DNA from: Sphingomonas aquatilis
GTDB taxonomy: Bacteria > Pseudomonadota > Alphaproteobacteria > Sphingomonadales > Sphingomonadaceae
Direction: 5' to 3'
DNA length: 64,000 bases
NCBI RefSeq assembly: GCF_014196115.1
Contig: NZ_JACIDB010000002.1
Coordinates: forward strand, 1 to 64,000
Shown: piece by piece, positions 8,356 through 16,947 of the stretch
Layout of the letters: every line of letters begins with the position of its first letter
Numbering within the stretch: the first letter of the stretch is position 1
Program-made: the position numbers and the translations under genes
The notes under the pieces: model-generated
The model's input: the letters and a program-made list of their open reading frames with translations, nothing else
Database searches by the model: none
Told to the model about the DNA's origin: nothing

Positions 8356-9014
8356 CGGGTGTTGCCGATCGGCTCCGCGGCCTCGACGCTACGAACGGTT
8401 TCGTCGGGCCACGACAGGGCGACCAACGTGCGGACTGAGTTGCCCATGATCGCGGGCCGATCCTCTTCGAAGTCCTCGGGCCCGACGCCATGGTCCAGCG
8501 CGAGGTGAGCCAGTCCATGTGCGAGCGCCAGAGAGCCGACGACCTCCGGAGGCACGTCGGACGGAAGTTCGGCGGGTATCTCCAGACCCGCGTACGACCC
8601 CATCAGTCTGCCCATCCGCTCCAGGGATCTCCGGGCGGCCGCCTTGAGTGGATCGCCCGCCCGCTGACCATGCATCCTCGCCATCAGCTTGTAGAGCTCC
8701 GGCTGATCGATCGCGAAGCGGACGAAGGCGAGAACCAAGGCTCTGATGTCCCCCGAGACGCATCCTGTCAGAGGGACTCCCTCCAGGTGGGCGGCCAGGG
8801 CGTCGAACCCTTTGGTCGCGACCTCGCCCAGGAGATCCTCGACCGATCCGAAGTGGTGTTTAGGAGCCCCGGGGGACACGCCCGCGCGCCGGGCGGCCTC
8901 ACGCAGGGAGAAGTTCTCGTGCCCCTTCTCCCTGATGATCCCGTCCGCCGCCAGCAGGAGAGCCTCCCTCAACGACCCGTGGTGATAGGATCCTCTCTTC
9001 GCTTCCGGTGTCAT
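8352..9014 (-). CDS. TetR/AcrR-family transcriptional regulator
   Basis: This is a 220-residue repressor-type protein. It begins with the YHHGSLREALL segment and a TetR helix-turn-helix (FSLREAARRAGVSPGAPKHHF at about 38-58), followed by an all-helical ligand domain of the WHG type. The ATG at 9014 was preferred because family members start just before the GSYHHG segment; an in-frame ATG at 9032 is also possible, and neither has a clear Shine-Dalgarno. It is convergent with, and overlaps, the sigma gene. Its target is unknown; TetR genes usually control themselves or a neighbour. Confidence 0.85.
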   Translation of the reverse strand: MTPEAKRGSYHHGSLREALLLAADGIIREKGHENFSLREAARRAGVSPGAPKHHFGSVEDLLGEVATKGFDALAAHLEGVPLTGCVSGDIRALVLAFVRFAIDQPELYKLMARMHGQRAGDPLKAAARRSLERMGRLMGSYAGLEIPAELPSDVPPEVVGSLALAHGLAHLALDHGVGPEDFEEDRPAIMGNSVRTLVALSWPDETVRSVEAAEPIGNTR

Positions 9015-9346
9015 GGGTGAGGCGTAGTCCATGACGTGGTCGCGCGCGATACCCGAACGACCGTTCCGGCGGGCCATTGGGAGGTTCCTTTTCCGTGCGA
9101 AAGCACGAACCCCGACGCGACGTCGGTCGCCACCGCGATCCAAGGGGGGAAACCAGCGCCTGGTTCACCCATCGCGCCCGGATCGGGAGACCGCACGCCC
9201 GCGTCACGAGTCCGGCCTCGCCCGTTATCCGACCGTGGGTGGAGGTCATTCGAAAGGACGTGTCGGCAGGACGGAGCTTCTCCGGACGGCGGTCGACCCC
9301 GACGTGTTGAGGCTTGGCCGTACTCTCCGCCGATGCTCGCCCGGAC
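9015..9346. other. Intergenic stretch, nothing recognised
   Basis: This 332-bp gap separates the tetR start from the 3' end of the SMC-like ATPase gene. It must hold the tetR promoter. No repeat, RNA or convincing gene was seen; longer open frames across it are antisense extensions of the neighbours. Confidence 0.4.
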
Positions 9347-11977
9347 TCAAAGCAGCGTGATCCTGTTTCCGTCCACGTGGCGGAACGCCTTCGAACGGCA
9401 GGTCAGAAGGATGACCTGCATCCTCTGCGACGCCTCCTGCAGGATGTCGGTCATCGTCTCGAGCCGCGCGTCGTCGGAGTAGACCAGCGGGTCGTCGAGT
9501 ATGAGCGAGATCGGCGCGCCGTCTTCCAGCAGCATGTCGGCGAACGCCAGGCGCGTCAGGATCGCGAGCTGCTCCTGCGTTCCGCGGCTGAGATCGCCGC
9601 AGTTCTCCTCAATCCCGGTGCGCGCGAGCCCCGTCAGACGCAGTTCTCCGTCGAACGAGAGTTGAGAGCCGGGAAGAAGGCGCTCGATGTAGCGCGCCGA
9701 CCGCTTGGTGACCGGTGCGAGGAACGTCCGCGTCGCCTCGCCGGCCGCATCCGTCAGCACCTTGCGCAGCGTCTCCAGCACGTCTGCCTCCTGGGTGAGC
9801 CGTTCGCAAGCCGCGGTCGCCGCGATCTCCTGCTCCTGCGCCTCGGCGAGCAGCCCGGCGGGACCTGTCGTGCCGGTGCGGACGATGGTGGCCTCGAGCG
9901 CTGCGATCCGACCTGTCAGTTCGAGCCTCTCCTGGCCGGCGCGGGCGTTCGCCCGATCGAGGTTGTCGATGCGGCGCCTGATCGCCGCGAGGTCGAATGC
10001 CCTGGCCCCCATGCGGGCCTGCTCGAGAGCTTCGAGCTTGGCGGCATGGTCCCTCTGCGTTTCCGCCAGGTTCTCCTGAAGGGCCGCGCGGTCTTCGCCC
10101 TCGAAGGCGACCCCGAGACTTTCCACGGCTGCGTCCCGCTCGCGCGTGGCGGCGGCGAGATTGGCCTCCGCCGTCGCGAGCAGGTTCTCCGCCTTCGACA
10201 GGGCGCCGCGCGCTTCGTCGTGCCTCGCGGCGGCCGAAACCTCCAACAGTCTGGCCTTCGCCAACGCCGCCTCCAGCGCCTCCGTGTCCTGGGGTGGGGT
10301 GAGTGGCTCCGCTTCGCCGACGTCGAGGCCTTCGACGAAGGCCCGCAGGGCGTCGGCACCCGGAGCGAGCCCGATCGTCGGATCCCCGGGGCATGCGGCG
10401 GCCATCTGCGATCTCAGCGCTCGAAGCTCGCGCTCCGCACTGTCGGCACGCTCGGCCCGGGCGAGGCCAGCGGCATGGGAGGCGATTCCGAGCGAGCGAA
10501 GGTGCGCGGCCAGATTCTGCCGTGCCGTGGCCAGATCCGCTTCGATCGAGCGACCGGAAGCCTGGGGAGGACGTACGACGATGCTGCCGGCGTCTCCAAG
10601 TTCGAACCGCGTGGTCGCGACGATGTCGATGCTCGCCGCGCTGCTCGCTTGTCCGTCGATTCTGAGCTCGACGCCGGTGGCGGTCTCGAACTGGATCTTG
10701 ACGGTGCCGGCCTCGAACCGGGCGAGCGCCGCGATCTCTTGGCGCTCCAGCCTCGCAGCCTCGTCCAGCGATCCGCGATCGAGCGCGAGCGCCGTCTCGC
10801 CGAGCAGCTCCCGCTCGCGCGTCTCAAGCTCCCTCAGCGCCGTGCGCGACTCGATCGCGCGCCGCGCCGCCGCCGCTGCCGCAAACGCGCGCGCGACATC
10901 CCTGGCGGCGGCGAGCGAAGCCTCCGCCGCCTCGCGCGCGCCGCGCGCTTCACCCATGGCTTCGCGCTGCCTTCTCTCGTCCAGGCTGGCCGTTTCCGCG
11001 CGAGCGAGCGCGTCCGCTCTCGAGGAGAGACGAGAAGCGAGTTCGCGGTTCGCCGCGTCGATCCGCGCCTCCGCCGCATCGAGGCGCTCGATCCGGGACG
11101 CGGCCCCCTTCGCCAACTCGTCGGCGCGGTCGAACTGAGCCTCGGCTGTGGCGGACCGGAGGGAGGCGGTCTCGGCCAGCTTGGAGTCTGCCTCCAGCGC
11201 CCTGCGCTGTTCGAGCGATTCCGGATCCACGAGATCGCGCTCGACGATCCGGAGCCGAGCCCTTGCGTTGTCCAGATCGCTGAGGGACTGCTCGTACTCG
11301 CGGAACGAACCTTCGGCGCTTTGGCGAGCCGCGGTGGCCAGGACGAGGCGCGCCTCGGCTTCGGCGAGATCGCCTCTGGATCTACCCGTGGCGGCGGTCC
11401 GCAGCTTGCCGTACGCGATCTCCACGCTGCTGCGGATCGCGTCGAACCGACGGCCGCCCGTCACGGCACCGACCTCCGCCTCCAGCACGCTGCGCACGGA
11501 ATCGCGCACGATCCGATTGGGACTCTCGATCTCGAGGCCCTTCATCTGCTCGACCCAGAGCATGCCGAGCGGCCCTCGGACGTCGTTGTCGGTTCCCCGG
11601 TTGTTGCCCCGTTCGAAGCCGAGAAGCTGCTGCAGCGCATCCTCGGCGGATTCGCTCTCCTTGCGGCCTGACGGTCCGCTAAGCCGAACGCTGGCAGCCT
11701 TCATGAACTGCTTCTCGAGCGTCCAGGCCTGCCCGCCCACGTCGAAGCCGATGGAGACGCGCGGCGCGACGTCGTCGCCGATCGGAACGTAGGAGCGGAC
11801 AAGCTCCGTCTTCGCCGAGTAGCGGATGAAGAAGGCCGCGCGCAGCGCTTCCAGCAGAGTGGACTTGCCGGTCTCGTTGGGCTCGACGACGATGTTGAGG
11901 CCGTCGGTGAAGCCCTGGAGGTGCAACGGATCACGGAACTTGCGGAAGTTGGCGACTTCGAGCGATCGGATGATCAT
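9347..11977 (-). CDS. SMC/SbcC-like AAA ATPase (YhaN type)
   Basis: This 876-residue ABC/SMC-type ATPase is probably the DNA-binding, ATP-driven subunit of a nuclease complex with the adjacent phosphoesterase. It begins MIIRSLEVANFRKFRDPLHL, has Walker A EPNETGKST (about 34-42), a long Ala/Glu/Arg-rich coiled-coil middle (about 190-720), a C-terminal signature LSRGTQEQLAIL, and Walker B SLILDDPLVYSDDARL near the end. The ATG at 11977 overlaps the upstream nuclease stop (ATGA); a longer upstream frame is antisense noise. The order nuclease-ATPase matches SbcD-SbcC and YhaO-YhaN. The role could be DNA-end processing, repair or defence. Confidence 0.88.
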   Translation of the reverse strand: MIIRSLEVANFRKFRDPLHLQGFTDGLNIVVEPNETGKSTLLEALRAAFFIRYSAKTELVRSYVPIGDDVAPRVSIGFDVGGQAWTLEKQFMKAASVRLSGPSGRKESESAEDALQQLLGFERGNNRGTDNDVRGPLGMLWVEQMKGLEIESPNRIVRDSVRSVLEAEVGAVTGGRRFDAIRSSVEIAYGKLRTAATGRSRGDLAEAEARLVLATAARQSAEGSFREYEQSLSDLDNARARLRIVERDLVDPESLEQRRALEADSKLAETASLRSATAEAQFDRADELAKGAASRIERLDAAEARIDAANRELASRLSSRADALARAETASLDERRQREAMGEARGAREAAEASLAAARDVARAFAAAAAARRAIESRTALRELETRERELLGETALALDRGSLDEAARLERQEIAALARFEAGTVKIQFETATGVELRIDGQASSAASIDIVATTRFELGDAGSIVVRPPQASGRSIEADLATARQNLAAHLRSLGIASHAAGLARAERADSAERELRALRSQMAAACPGDPTIGLAPGADALRAFVEGLDVGEAEPLTPPQDTEALEAALAKARLLEVSAAARHDEARGALSKAENLLATAEANLAAATRERDAAVESLGVAFEGEDRAALQENLAETQRDHAAKLEALEQARMGARAFDLAAIRRRIDNLDRANARAGQERLELTGRIAALEATIVRTGTTGPAGLLAEAQEQEIAATAACERLTQEADVLETLRKVLTDAAGEATRTFLAPVTKRSARYIERLLPGSQLSFDGELRLTGLARTGIEENCGDLSRGTQEQLAILTRLAFADMLLEDGAPISLILDDPLVYSDDARLETMTDILQEASQRMQVILLTCRSKAFRHVDGNRITLL

Positions 11978-13101
11978 CGGTTCGACTCCCCTTCGTAACG
12001 CATGGCCTCGACGTAGAGCCTCTCGAGTGCCGCGGCCGCCGTCGCGGCGTCCGGGCCGCCGCCGGTCGCGCGGGCCTGCAGCGTCGCGGCCGCTGAGGCG
12101 AGTGCTCCGCGGACGTCTATCCGAGCGACGTCCTCGTCCGTGGGTCGTGCCGCCAGTCCGCTCATGTCGACGTCGAGATGCCGCAGCTCGTGCAGGAATC
12201 GCCCTTCGAGCGCAGAGATGGCGGCCACGCGCTCGGCGAGGCTGGCGACGCCGGTGAGCCTCAGGTTCAGAAGGACGTCGGAAAGGCGCGCCTCGGACCT
12301 CATCGCCGCGATCCGGCTCTCCACTTCCTCGGCGGTCCGCACCTCCCACTCCCTGGTGAGCCAGCGGTAACGCCCGGTTTCGATCCGTTCGATGATGGGG
12401 GCGTCGCCGGTGCGGACGTCGACAAAGGCGCATGCGCCGAGATCCTCCCGACCGAAGCGGTCGACTTCCGGCGTTCCGCTGTACGCGGTGCGGTCGCCGA
12501 CCTTGAGGAAACCGTGCCAATCACCAAGCGCGAGATAGTCCAGACCCGCCGAGCGGGCGCGGTCGGGCGGAATGAGGTTGCTGCCTCCTCCGGATGCCCC
12601 GAACTCCGCGATGGAGCCGTGCGCCATGCCTATCCGCAGCGCGCCGGAAGGCGTCGTCATGTCGCCCATGCCGGCACTCGGGTCGGACACGGTCTTCCTG
12701 TGTTCGAGCGGCGCGGGCAGCAGCCAGGCGCCCTCTTCGATCTCGAGTGCCGCGGGCTCGTCGACGATACGGACGTTCGGCGGGGCGAGCCGCCGCACGC
12801 GGCTCCAGAGACCACCGGGACGCGCATGGTCGTGGTTGCCCGGCATCAGCCACCACGTGACGGCGGCGCGCTCCATCCTGGAGAGCGCCTGGCCGACGAT
12901 ACGGTCGCCGGGATCGACGTTGTCGAACACGTCGCCCGCCACGAAGACGTGACGTGCACCGTGCGCCGAGGCGACCGAGCCCAGCCGGTCGATGGCGTCG
13001 AGACGGGCTTCCGAAAGCGCATTGGCCACGTCGACGGGGAAGCGTCCGAACGGCTTGCCCAACTGCCAATCCGCGGTGTGGACGATCTTCAGCGCAGGCA
13101 T
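11974..13101 (-). CDS. SbcD/YhaO-like metallophosphoesterase (DNA exonuclease subunit)
   Basis: This 375-residue calcineurin-like phosphoesterase has the five-part metal signature: HTADWQLGKP (about 7-16), AGDVFDN (about 55-61), PGNHDHA (about 91-97), AHGSI and GDWHG (about 195-199). These residues bind two Mn2+ in Mre11/SbcD nucleases. The C-terminal part (about 240-375) is helical and probably binds the partner ATPase. It overlaps the ATPase gene by 4 bp, so both are translated from one transcript. The promoter region just upstream carries repeated TGTCA boxes. Confidence 0.88.
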   Translation of the reverse strand: MPALKIVHTADWQLGKPFGRFPVDVANALSEARLDAIDRLGSVASAHGARHVFVAGDVFDNVDPGDRIVGQALSRMERAAVTWWLMPGNHDHARPGGLWSRVRRLAPPNVRIVDEPAALEIEEGAWLLPAPLEHRKTVSDPSAGMGDMTTPSGALRIGMAHGSIAEFGASGGGSNLIPPDRARSAGLDYLALGDWHGFLKVGDRTAYSGTPEVDRFGREDLGACAFVDVRTGDAPIIERIETGRYRWLTREWEVRTAEEVESRIAAMRSEARLSDVLLNLRLTGVASLAERVAAISALEGRFLHELRHLDVDMSGLAARPTDEDVARIDVRGALASAAATLQARATGGGPDAATAAAALERLYVEAMRYEGESNR

Positions 13102-13132
13102 GGCAGTCTCCCGATCGTAAATATCCGCCTGT

Positions 13133-13165
13133 TGTCACATGGGGGTGTCAATTCCTGTCACGTGG
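13133..13165. promoter_or_regulatory. TGTCA(C) repeat array upstream of the nuclease-ATPase pair
   Basis: TGTCACATGG (13133-13142) and TGTCACGTGG (13156-13165) are near-identical direct repeats 23 bp apart, about two helical turns. A third TGTCA starts at 13146 between them. They lie 31-64 bp upstream of the sbcD-like start, a natural place for an operator. The binding protein is unknown. Confidence 0.4.
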
Positions 13166-13326
13166 TGCGGTGGCCAGATGAAGGAAGGATCCGTCCTGGT
13201 CGCCCGTCCATCGCGACGGCCTTCGGCAGCCTCGCCGGCTTGGCTCCTGCATGCGCGCACTTCCGCCTGCTGGCCGATGACGCGATTGGCAGCGCGGGCG
13301 AGACGCGGTGACGTTCGATGCGTTCG

Positions 13327-14316
13327 TCACTCGTTCAGATCGATGCCGAACGCGGCGGGGTTCAGCGCACGGAAGCCGTCGCGCTTCGACCATTCGTAAT
13401 GGCCTCCAAGCCGCTCGACGAAGGCCGCCGCGTCGGTGCGCGCCATGTTGGTGACCTGAAGCGCCTGCGCGCTCACCCGGAGGTGCAGGACCGGGGCGGA
13501 GGTTATGTGGCCGGTGCCGCGATCCAGGATGTCGGTGAGCATGAGCACCTCCACCTCGTCCAAGGGCAGTATGGTGAGGCACTCCATGGCGACGCGGGCG
13601 GCGGCGGAGCATATCGCGTCGCGGTGCATCTCCGTCCGCTTTCCGGCTGGGATGGCCTTGAGGGACGCCTTGCCCGACTTCAGGAGCGAGATGCTCTCCT
13701 CCGGCATGTCCTCCAGATCCAGCCCGTCGACTACCGCGATCACGCGATCGTCGATGAAGAGGGTGTCCATGCCTTCGACCGAGAATGGGAGATCGCCAAG
13801 GTCGCTGTGCAGTTCCAGTGCCTCGACGATCGCATCGGGCTGCCGTTCGACGAGTCTCTGGGCGGCCTCGATTTCGGCGTTGCGGGCATGCGCCGCCTGC
13901 ACCAGCTGGATGTGCGCCTCGTCGTCCCGAGCCCGAGCCTCCATCACCCGTTGTCCGAGTCGATCGAGATCCCGCTGCTGCCGTCCGAACAGGCGGGACA
14001 CCCAACCAGGCGCGTAGGCGTCGAACTCCTCCTGAGCGGCGTCCTCGGCGTCCGATCGCCGCTCGGGCGGAGCGACGCGCGGTGAGGTCGCCGTCTTGAA
14101 CCAGTCGCGACGACGGAAGTCGACGCGGTGAGCGCCGATCAGCGCTTCGATGATCTCCTCGTACTGCGCCGCCGCTCGAGACGAGGAGTCGAGCACGGCC
14201 TGCTTGTGCAGCGCGTTCTGTCGCGCGATCCGCTGCCGCTCCGCCTGCTTGGCCGCGCGGTCCATGGCCTTCATCGTCCGCACGACGCCGCGCGTGATCT
14301 GCCTCGACGTGACCAC
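13327..14316 (-). CDS. Uncharacterised 329-residue protein
   Basis: I do not recognise a family. The N-terminal 60 residues are basic and helical (repeated R/K/Q, likely coiled coil). About residues 60-165 are charged and helical. The C-terminal 160 residues look like a compact alpha/beta domain with short hydrophobic strands (DTLFIDDRVIAVVDGL, CLTILPLDEVEVLMLTDIL). No signal peptide or membrane segment is seen, so a cytoplasmic protein is likely. The proposed start is GTG at 14316, preceded by GGAAG. It sits between the nuclease-ATPase pair and a divergent secreted nuclease gene, in an island rich in conflict-type genes. Confidence 0.7.
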   Translation of the reverse strand: MVTSRQITRGVVRTMKAMDRAAKQAERQRIARQNALHKQAVLDSSSRAAAQYEEIIEALIGAHRVDFRRRDWFKTATSPRVAPPERRSDAEDAAQEEFDAYAPGWVSRLFGRQQRDLDRLGQRVMEARARDDEAHIQLVQAAHARNAEIEAAQRLVERQPDAIVEALELHSDLGDLPFSVEGMDTLFIDDRVIAVVDGLDLEDMPEESISLLKSGKASLKAIPAGKRTEMHRDAICSAAARVAMECLTILPLDEVEVLMLTDILDRGTGHITSAPVLHLRVSAQALQVTNMARTDAAAFVERLGGHYEWSKRDGFRALNPAAFGIDLNE

Positions 14317-14393
14317 CTTCGCTTCCCCCGGATTGTTGTTCCCCGGCAGCGGTTTATAGCCGGCCCGTTCCGGGGAGCTAGGGAGGTTCGGCG

Positions 14394-15038
14394 TTGACGT
14401 GGTTGGCTGCGCTGGCGGCGTTGGCGTCTATCGTGGGTTCGGCGCGGGCGATCGACGGGGATACGCTGCGGATCGGCGCGACGCGCATACGCCTGTACGG
14501 GATCGACGCGCCTGAGCTGCACCAGCTGTGCGGTAGCGGATCCCGACGCAATCCATGCGGCCGCGCCGCCGCCGACGCGCTCGGACGCGCCGTTGAGGGT
14601 CAGACGGTGACCTGCATGCCGATGGACGTCGATCGCTACGGCAGGACCGTGGCCGTGTGCCGGAGCGGGGGAAGGGACGTCGGAGAGGACTTGGTCGGCC
14701 GGGGGCTGGCGGTCGCCTACCGCCGCTACAGCACCCGCTACGTCGGCACGGAGGACGTCGCGCATGCAAAGCGCCTGGGCATGTGGTCCGATGTCTTCCA
14801 ACCGCCGGCGGAGTTCCGGGCCCTCCGCCGTGGAGACGGAGCGCAGCCGGAAGAAGCGGTTAGCGCGCCGAACCCCTCCTGCACGATCAAGGGCAACGTC
14901 AGCTCGAAGGGCGCTAGGATCTATCACGTCCCCGGCGGCCGGGACTATGCCAAGGTGCGCATCGCTCCGCCGAAGGGTGAACGCTGGTTCTGCAGCGAGG
15001 CCGAGGCCGAGGCGGCCGGCTGGAGACCGGCCCGCTAG
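14394..15038 (+). CDS. Secreted staphylococcal-nuclease-like (thermonuclease) protein
   Basis: The 214-residue protein has a short signal-like N-terminus (WLAALAALASIVGSARA) followed at once by an SNase OB-fold: AIDGDTLRIG..RIRLYGIDAPE (about 19-42), DRYGRTVAVC (about 79-88) and GLAVAYRRYS. The catalytic Arg and Glu/Asp positions of the SNase family appear present (RLYGIDAPE, DRYGRT). A C-terminal domain ending ERWFCSEAEAEAAGWRPA is common in bacterial micronucleases. The start is TTG at 14394, supported by GGGAGG seven bases upstream. It probably acts in the periplasm or outside the cell on nucleic acid. Confidence 0.85.
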   Translation: MTWLAALAALASIVGSARAIDGDTLRIGATRIRLYGIDAPELHQLCGSGSRRNPCGRAAADALGRAVEGQTVTCMPMDVDRYGRTVAVCRSGGRDVGEDLVGRGLAVAYRRYSTRYVGTEDVAHAKRLGMWSDVFQPPAEFRALRRGDGAQPEEAVSAPNPSCTIKGNVSSKGARIYHVPGGRDYAKVRIAPPKGERWFCSEAEAEAAGWRPAR

Positions 15039-15064
15039 CGAGCTCCGACCGGCTCCTCGGGCGA

Positions 15065-15589
15065 TCAGAGGAGATCGGACAGCATGTCCTGGAGCTCGGC
15101 CTCGGCCTGCTTCATCCTGACGGACGCGTATTCGAGGCTGACGCTGGTATCGTCGGAACTGAGGCCATTCACCCCGAGGAAGATCGAGTCGACGTCGTCC
15201 GGAAGTTGTCGGGCTGCCGGCCGCTCCCAGATGACGTAGCAATGCCGTTCGTTGGCGGTGAGACCTTGTGTCCAATATCGTGGTTCATCCCAGATCGATC
15301 CAGACAGCAATCGGTCCGTGTAGGCCCCGGTGCTGTATCGCTTTTCGAGCTGCGACCGCAGGGTGCCATGCAGCTGTCTGGCCTGCGCGCCGAACGCGTC
15401 GTTGCTCATTGCGGGGGAGATGCCTTTGATCCAGCAGATCCCGACCGAGGGGGTTGCCTGCACGACGTAGCTTTCGAAGCTGGGGTGCAGCTTTGGAGGC
15501 GTCACGAAATACTTGCCTTGTCCAAGCTCCCTGACGATTTCCAGATTCTCCACAGGTGTGTGGAATTCGATGCCGAACGGCGCTGTCAT
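15065..15589 (-). CDS. Uncharacterised protein, last gene of the AAA/rSAM/helicase operon
   Basis: This 174-residue protein has no family I recognise. It has mixed alpha/beta character with aromatic-rich segments (SFESYVVQATPSVGICWIKG, CYVIWERP) and an acidic, coiled C-terminus. The ATG at 15589 is favoured by an AGAGGGAG Shine-Dalgarno 8 bases upstream. An alternative ATG at 15637 overlaps the preceding stop as ATGA, like the other junctions of this operon, and would add 16 residues. It is the fifth and last gene of the operon and converges on the SNase gene (gap 26 bp). Confidence 0.7.
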   Translation of the reverse strand: MTAPFGIEFHTPVENLEIVRELGQGKYFVTPPKLHPSFESYVVQATPSVGICWIKGISPAMSNDAFGAQARQLHGTLRSQLEKRYSTGAYTDRLLSGSIWDEPRYWTQGLTANERHCYVIWERPAARQLPDDVDSIFLGVNGLSSDDTSVSLEYASVRMKQAEAELQDMLSDLL

Positions 15590-15633
15590 GGATAATGCTC
15601 CCTCTTCAATCGTGATTGCGCGTCGCCGCGCCG

Positions 15634-16947
15634 TCATCGGTCCGATCTGATCGCACGCAACTGGGGGGTCGCGGCCGACGCGACGGTCTCCGGTCCGGTG
15701 AGCCGCATCCGCTTGAGCGGCACCGCACCCACAGGCAGCGACTTCTCTATCTGGAGTCCCGCTCCCACGGCGGCGAGGCTGGCCTGGAGCGACGTCACGT
15801 CTCCGCACCAGATCGTCTCGGCGTCGCGGTCGCGGGCCGGGTCGGGCCCGAGGCCTCCGCCCTCGAAGGCGACTGGACGCATCTGCATCTTCGCTCCCGC
15901 AGGGGAGACCTCGACCCCGTAGTCCGGCCTGGACGCACTCCTCAGGATGAGTCGGCTGTCGCCTGCGACCTGCGTCGTCATCCCCTCCGCGACCTCGTAG
16001 CCGAGCTCCGCGAGCCCCTTCAGCACCGCCGCTCGTCGCGCCTGCGCGGCTGCGGCCGTGCGGTGGGCTTCGATGGCCGCCCGGGCGGCGGCTATGCCGT
16101 GCTCCAAGGCGGCCGCGTCCATGCTTTCCGCTCCGGCGTCGAAGGCCGCCCCGTCGAGACCGGCGGCCGAAGCCTCGGCCGACAGCAGCCGAAGTTCGTG
16201 CAGAAGGGCGGCCGTGCGGCGCGCGGCCGCCAGCGTGCGTCCGATCTCTACCTCCAGCCCGTCCAGCAGCAGCCCGCGTCGGCTTCCCGAAGCGCCACGC
16301 GCCTCCTCGAGCCGTGCATGCAGATCGTCGAACTTGATGGCATGCGCGATCTGGGCGAGTTCGGAGAGGCGGTTTTCGAGCCTGTCGATCTCGGGGTCGG
16401 TCGCGCCCTGCCTGTCGGCCATCCACTTCGAGAAGTTTCTGTCGACGTCCTCCTCGCGCAATCTGCGCGCGAGTTCGGATGAGGCGCTATGCTCCCAGGC
16501 GGCCGACGACATGATCTCGAACGCCTGCGGAAACGCCTCCTCACGCCCGTTCCGCAGGTCCTCGGCGAGCTGGGGAGGAACCGGCCCCTTCTGCTCGAGC
16601 GAGCGCAGAAGTGCCGCGCCGGTCTCCTTCGACCGGCGGTCCCGCGATCGCGCCGCCGCCTGCGCCTGTGCGACCTTGGTCAGCCTCCGTCTGAGGTCCT
16701 CCTCGAGGAACGCCTCCTCCGTGGGAGCCTGCTTCTGAAGGTCCATGAAGCGGTCGGTCCGGATGAGGGCCTCGAGGGCCGCCCTGCGTCGCCGTGCCGC
16801 TGCCAACGCGTCTTCGTCGATGCACTCGTTGCGCGTTCCGACGCGCGTCCATTCCTCCAGCGCGGCGTCGACCCTCGCGAGGTGTCCTCGGCAGATGTCG
16901 AGTATCTCCTCGCGCGTCACGATGCGCACGACCTTGGGGCCGCTCAT
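15634..16947 (-). CDS. Coiled-coil protein in the AAA/rSAM/helicase operon
   Basis: This 437-residue protein is mostly helical. It has an N-terminal MSGPKVVRIVTREEILDICR segment, Arg/Glu/Ala-rich coiled coils to about residue 320, and a C-terminal domain of about 110 residues with predicted strands. It has no signal peptide or membrane segment and no known catalytic motif. Its ATG overlaps the helicase stop (ATGA) and has a strong GGGAGGACGGAG upstream. The tight coupling suggests a structural or adaptor subunit made together with the helicase fusion; this is inference from context only. Confidence 0.75.
   Translation of the reverse strand: MSGPKVVRIVTREEILDICRGHLARVDAALEEWTRVGTRNECIDEDALAAARRRRAALEALIRTDRFMDLQKQAPTEEAFLEEDLRRRLTKVAQAQAAARSRDRRSKETGAALLRSLEQKGPVPPQLAEDLRNGREEAFPQAFEIMSSAAWEHSASSELARRLREEDVDRNFSKWMADRQGATDPEIDRLENRLSELAQIAHAIKFDDLHARLEEARGASGSRRGLLLDGLEVEIGRTLAAARRTAALLHELRLLSAEASAAGLDGAAFDAGAESMDAAALEHGIAAARAAIEAHRTAAAAQARRAAVLKGLAELGYEVAEGMTTQVAGDSRLILRSASRPDYGVEVSPAGAKMQMRPVAFEGGGLGPDPARDRDAETIWCGDVTSLQASLAAVGAGLQIEKSLPVGAVPLKRMRLTGPETVASAATPQLRAIRSDR

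Noticed and set aside
9314..11671. 785-codon plus-strand open frame opposite the SMC-like ATPase
   Set aside because: The translation is low in hydrophobic structure and lacks motifs, while the opposite strand carries complete ATPase motifs.
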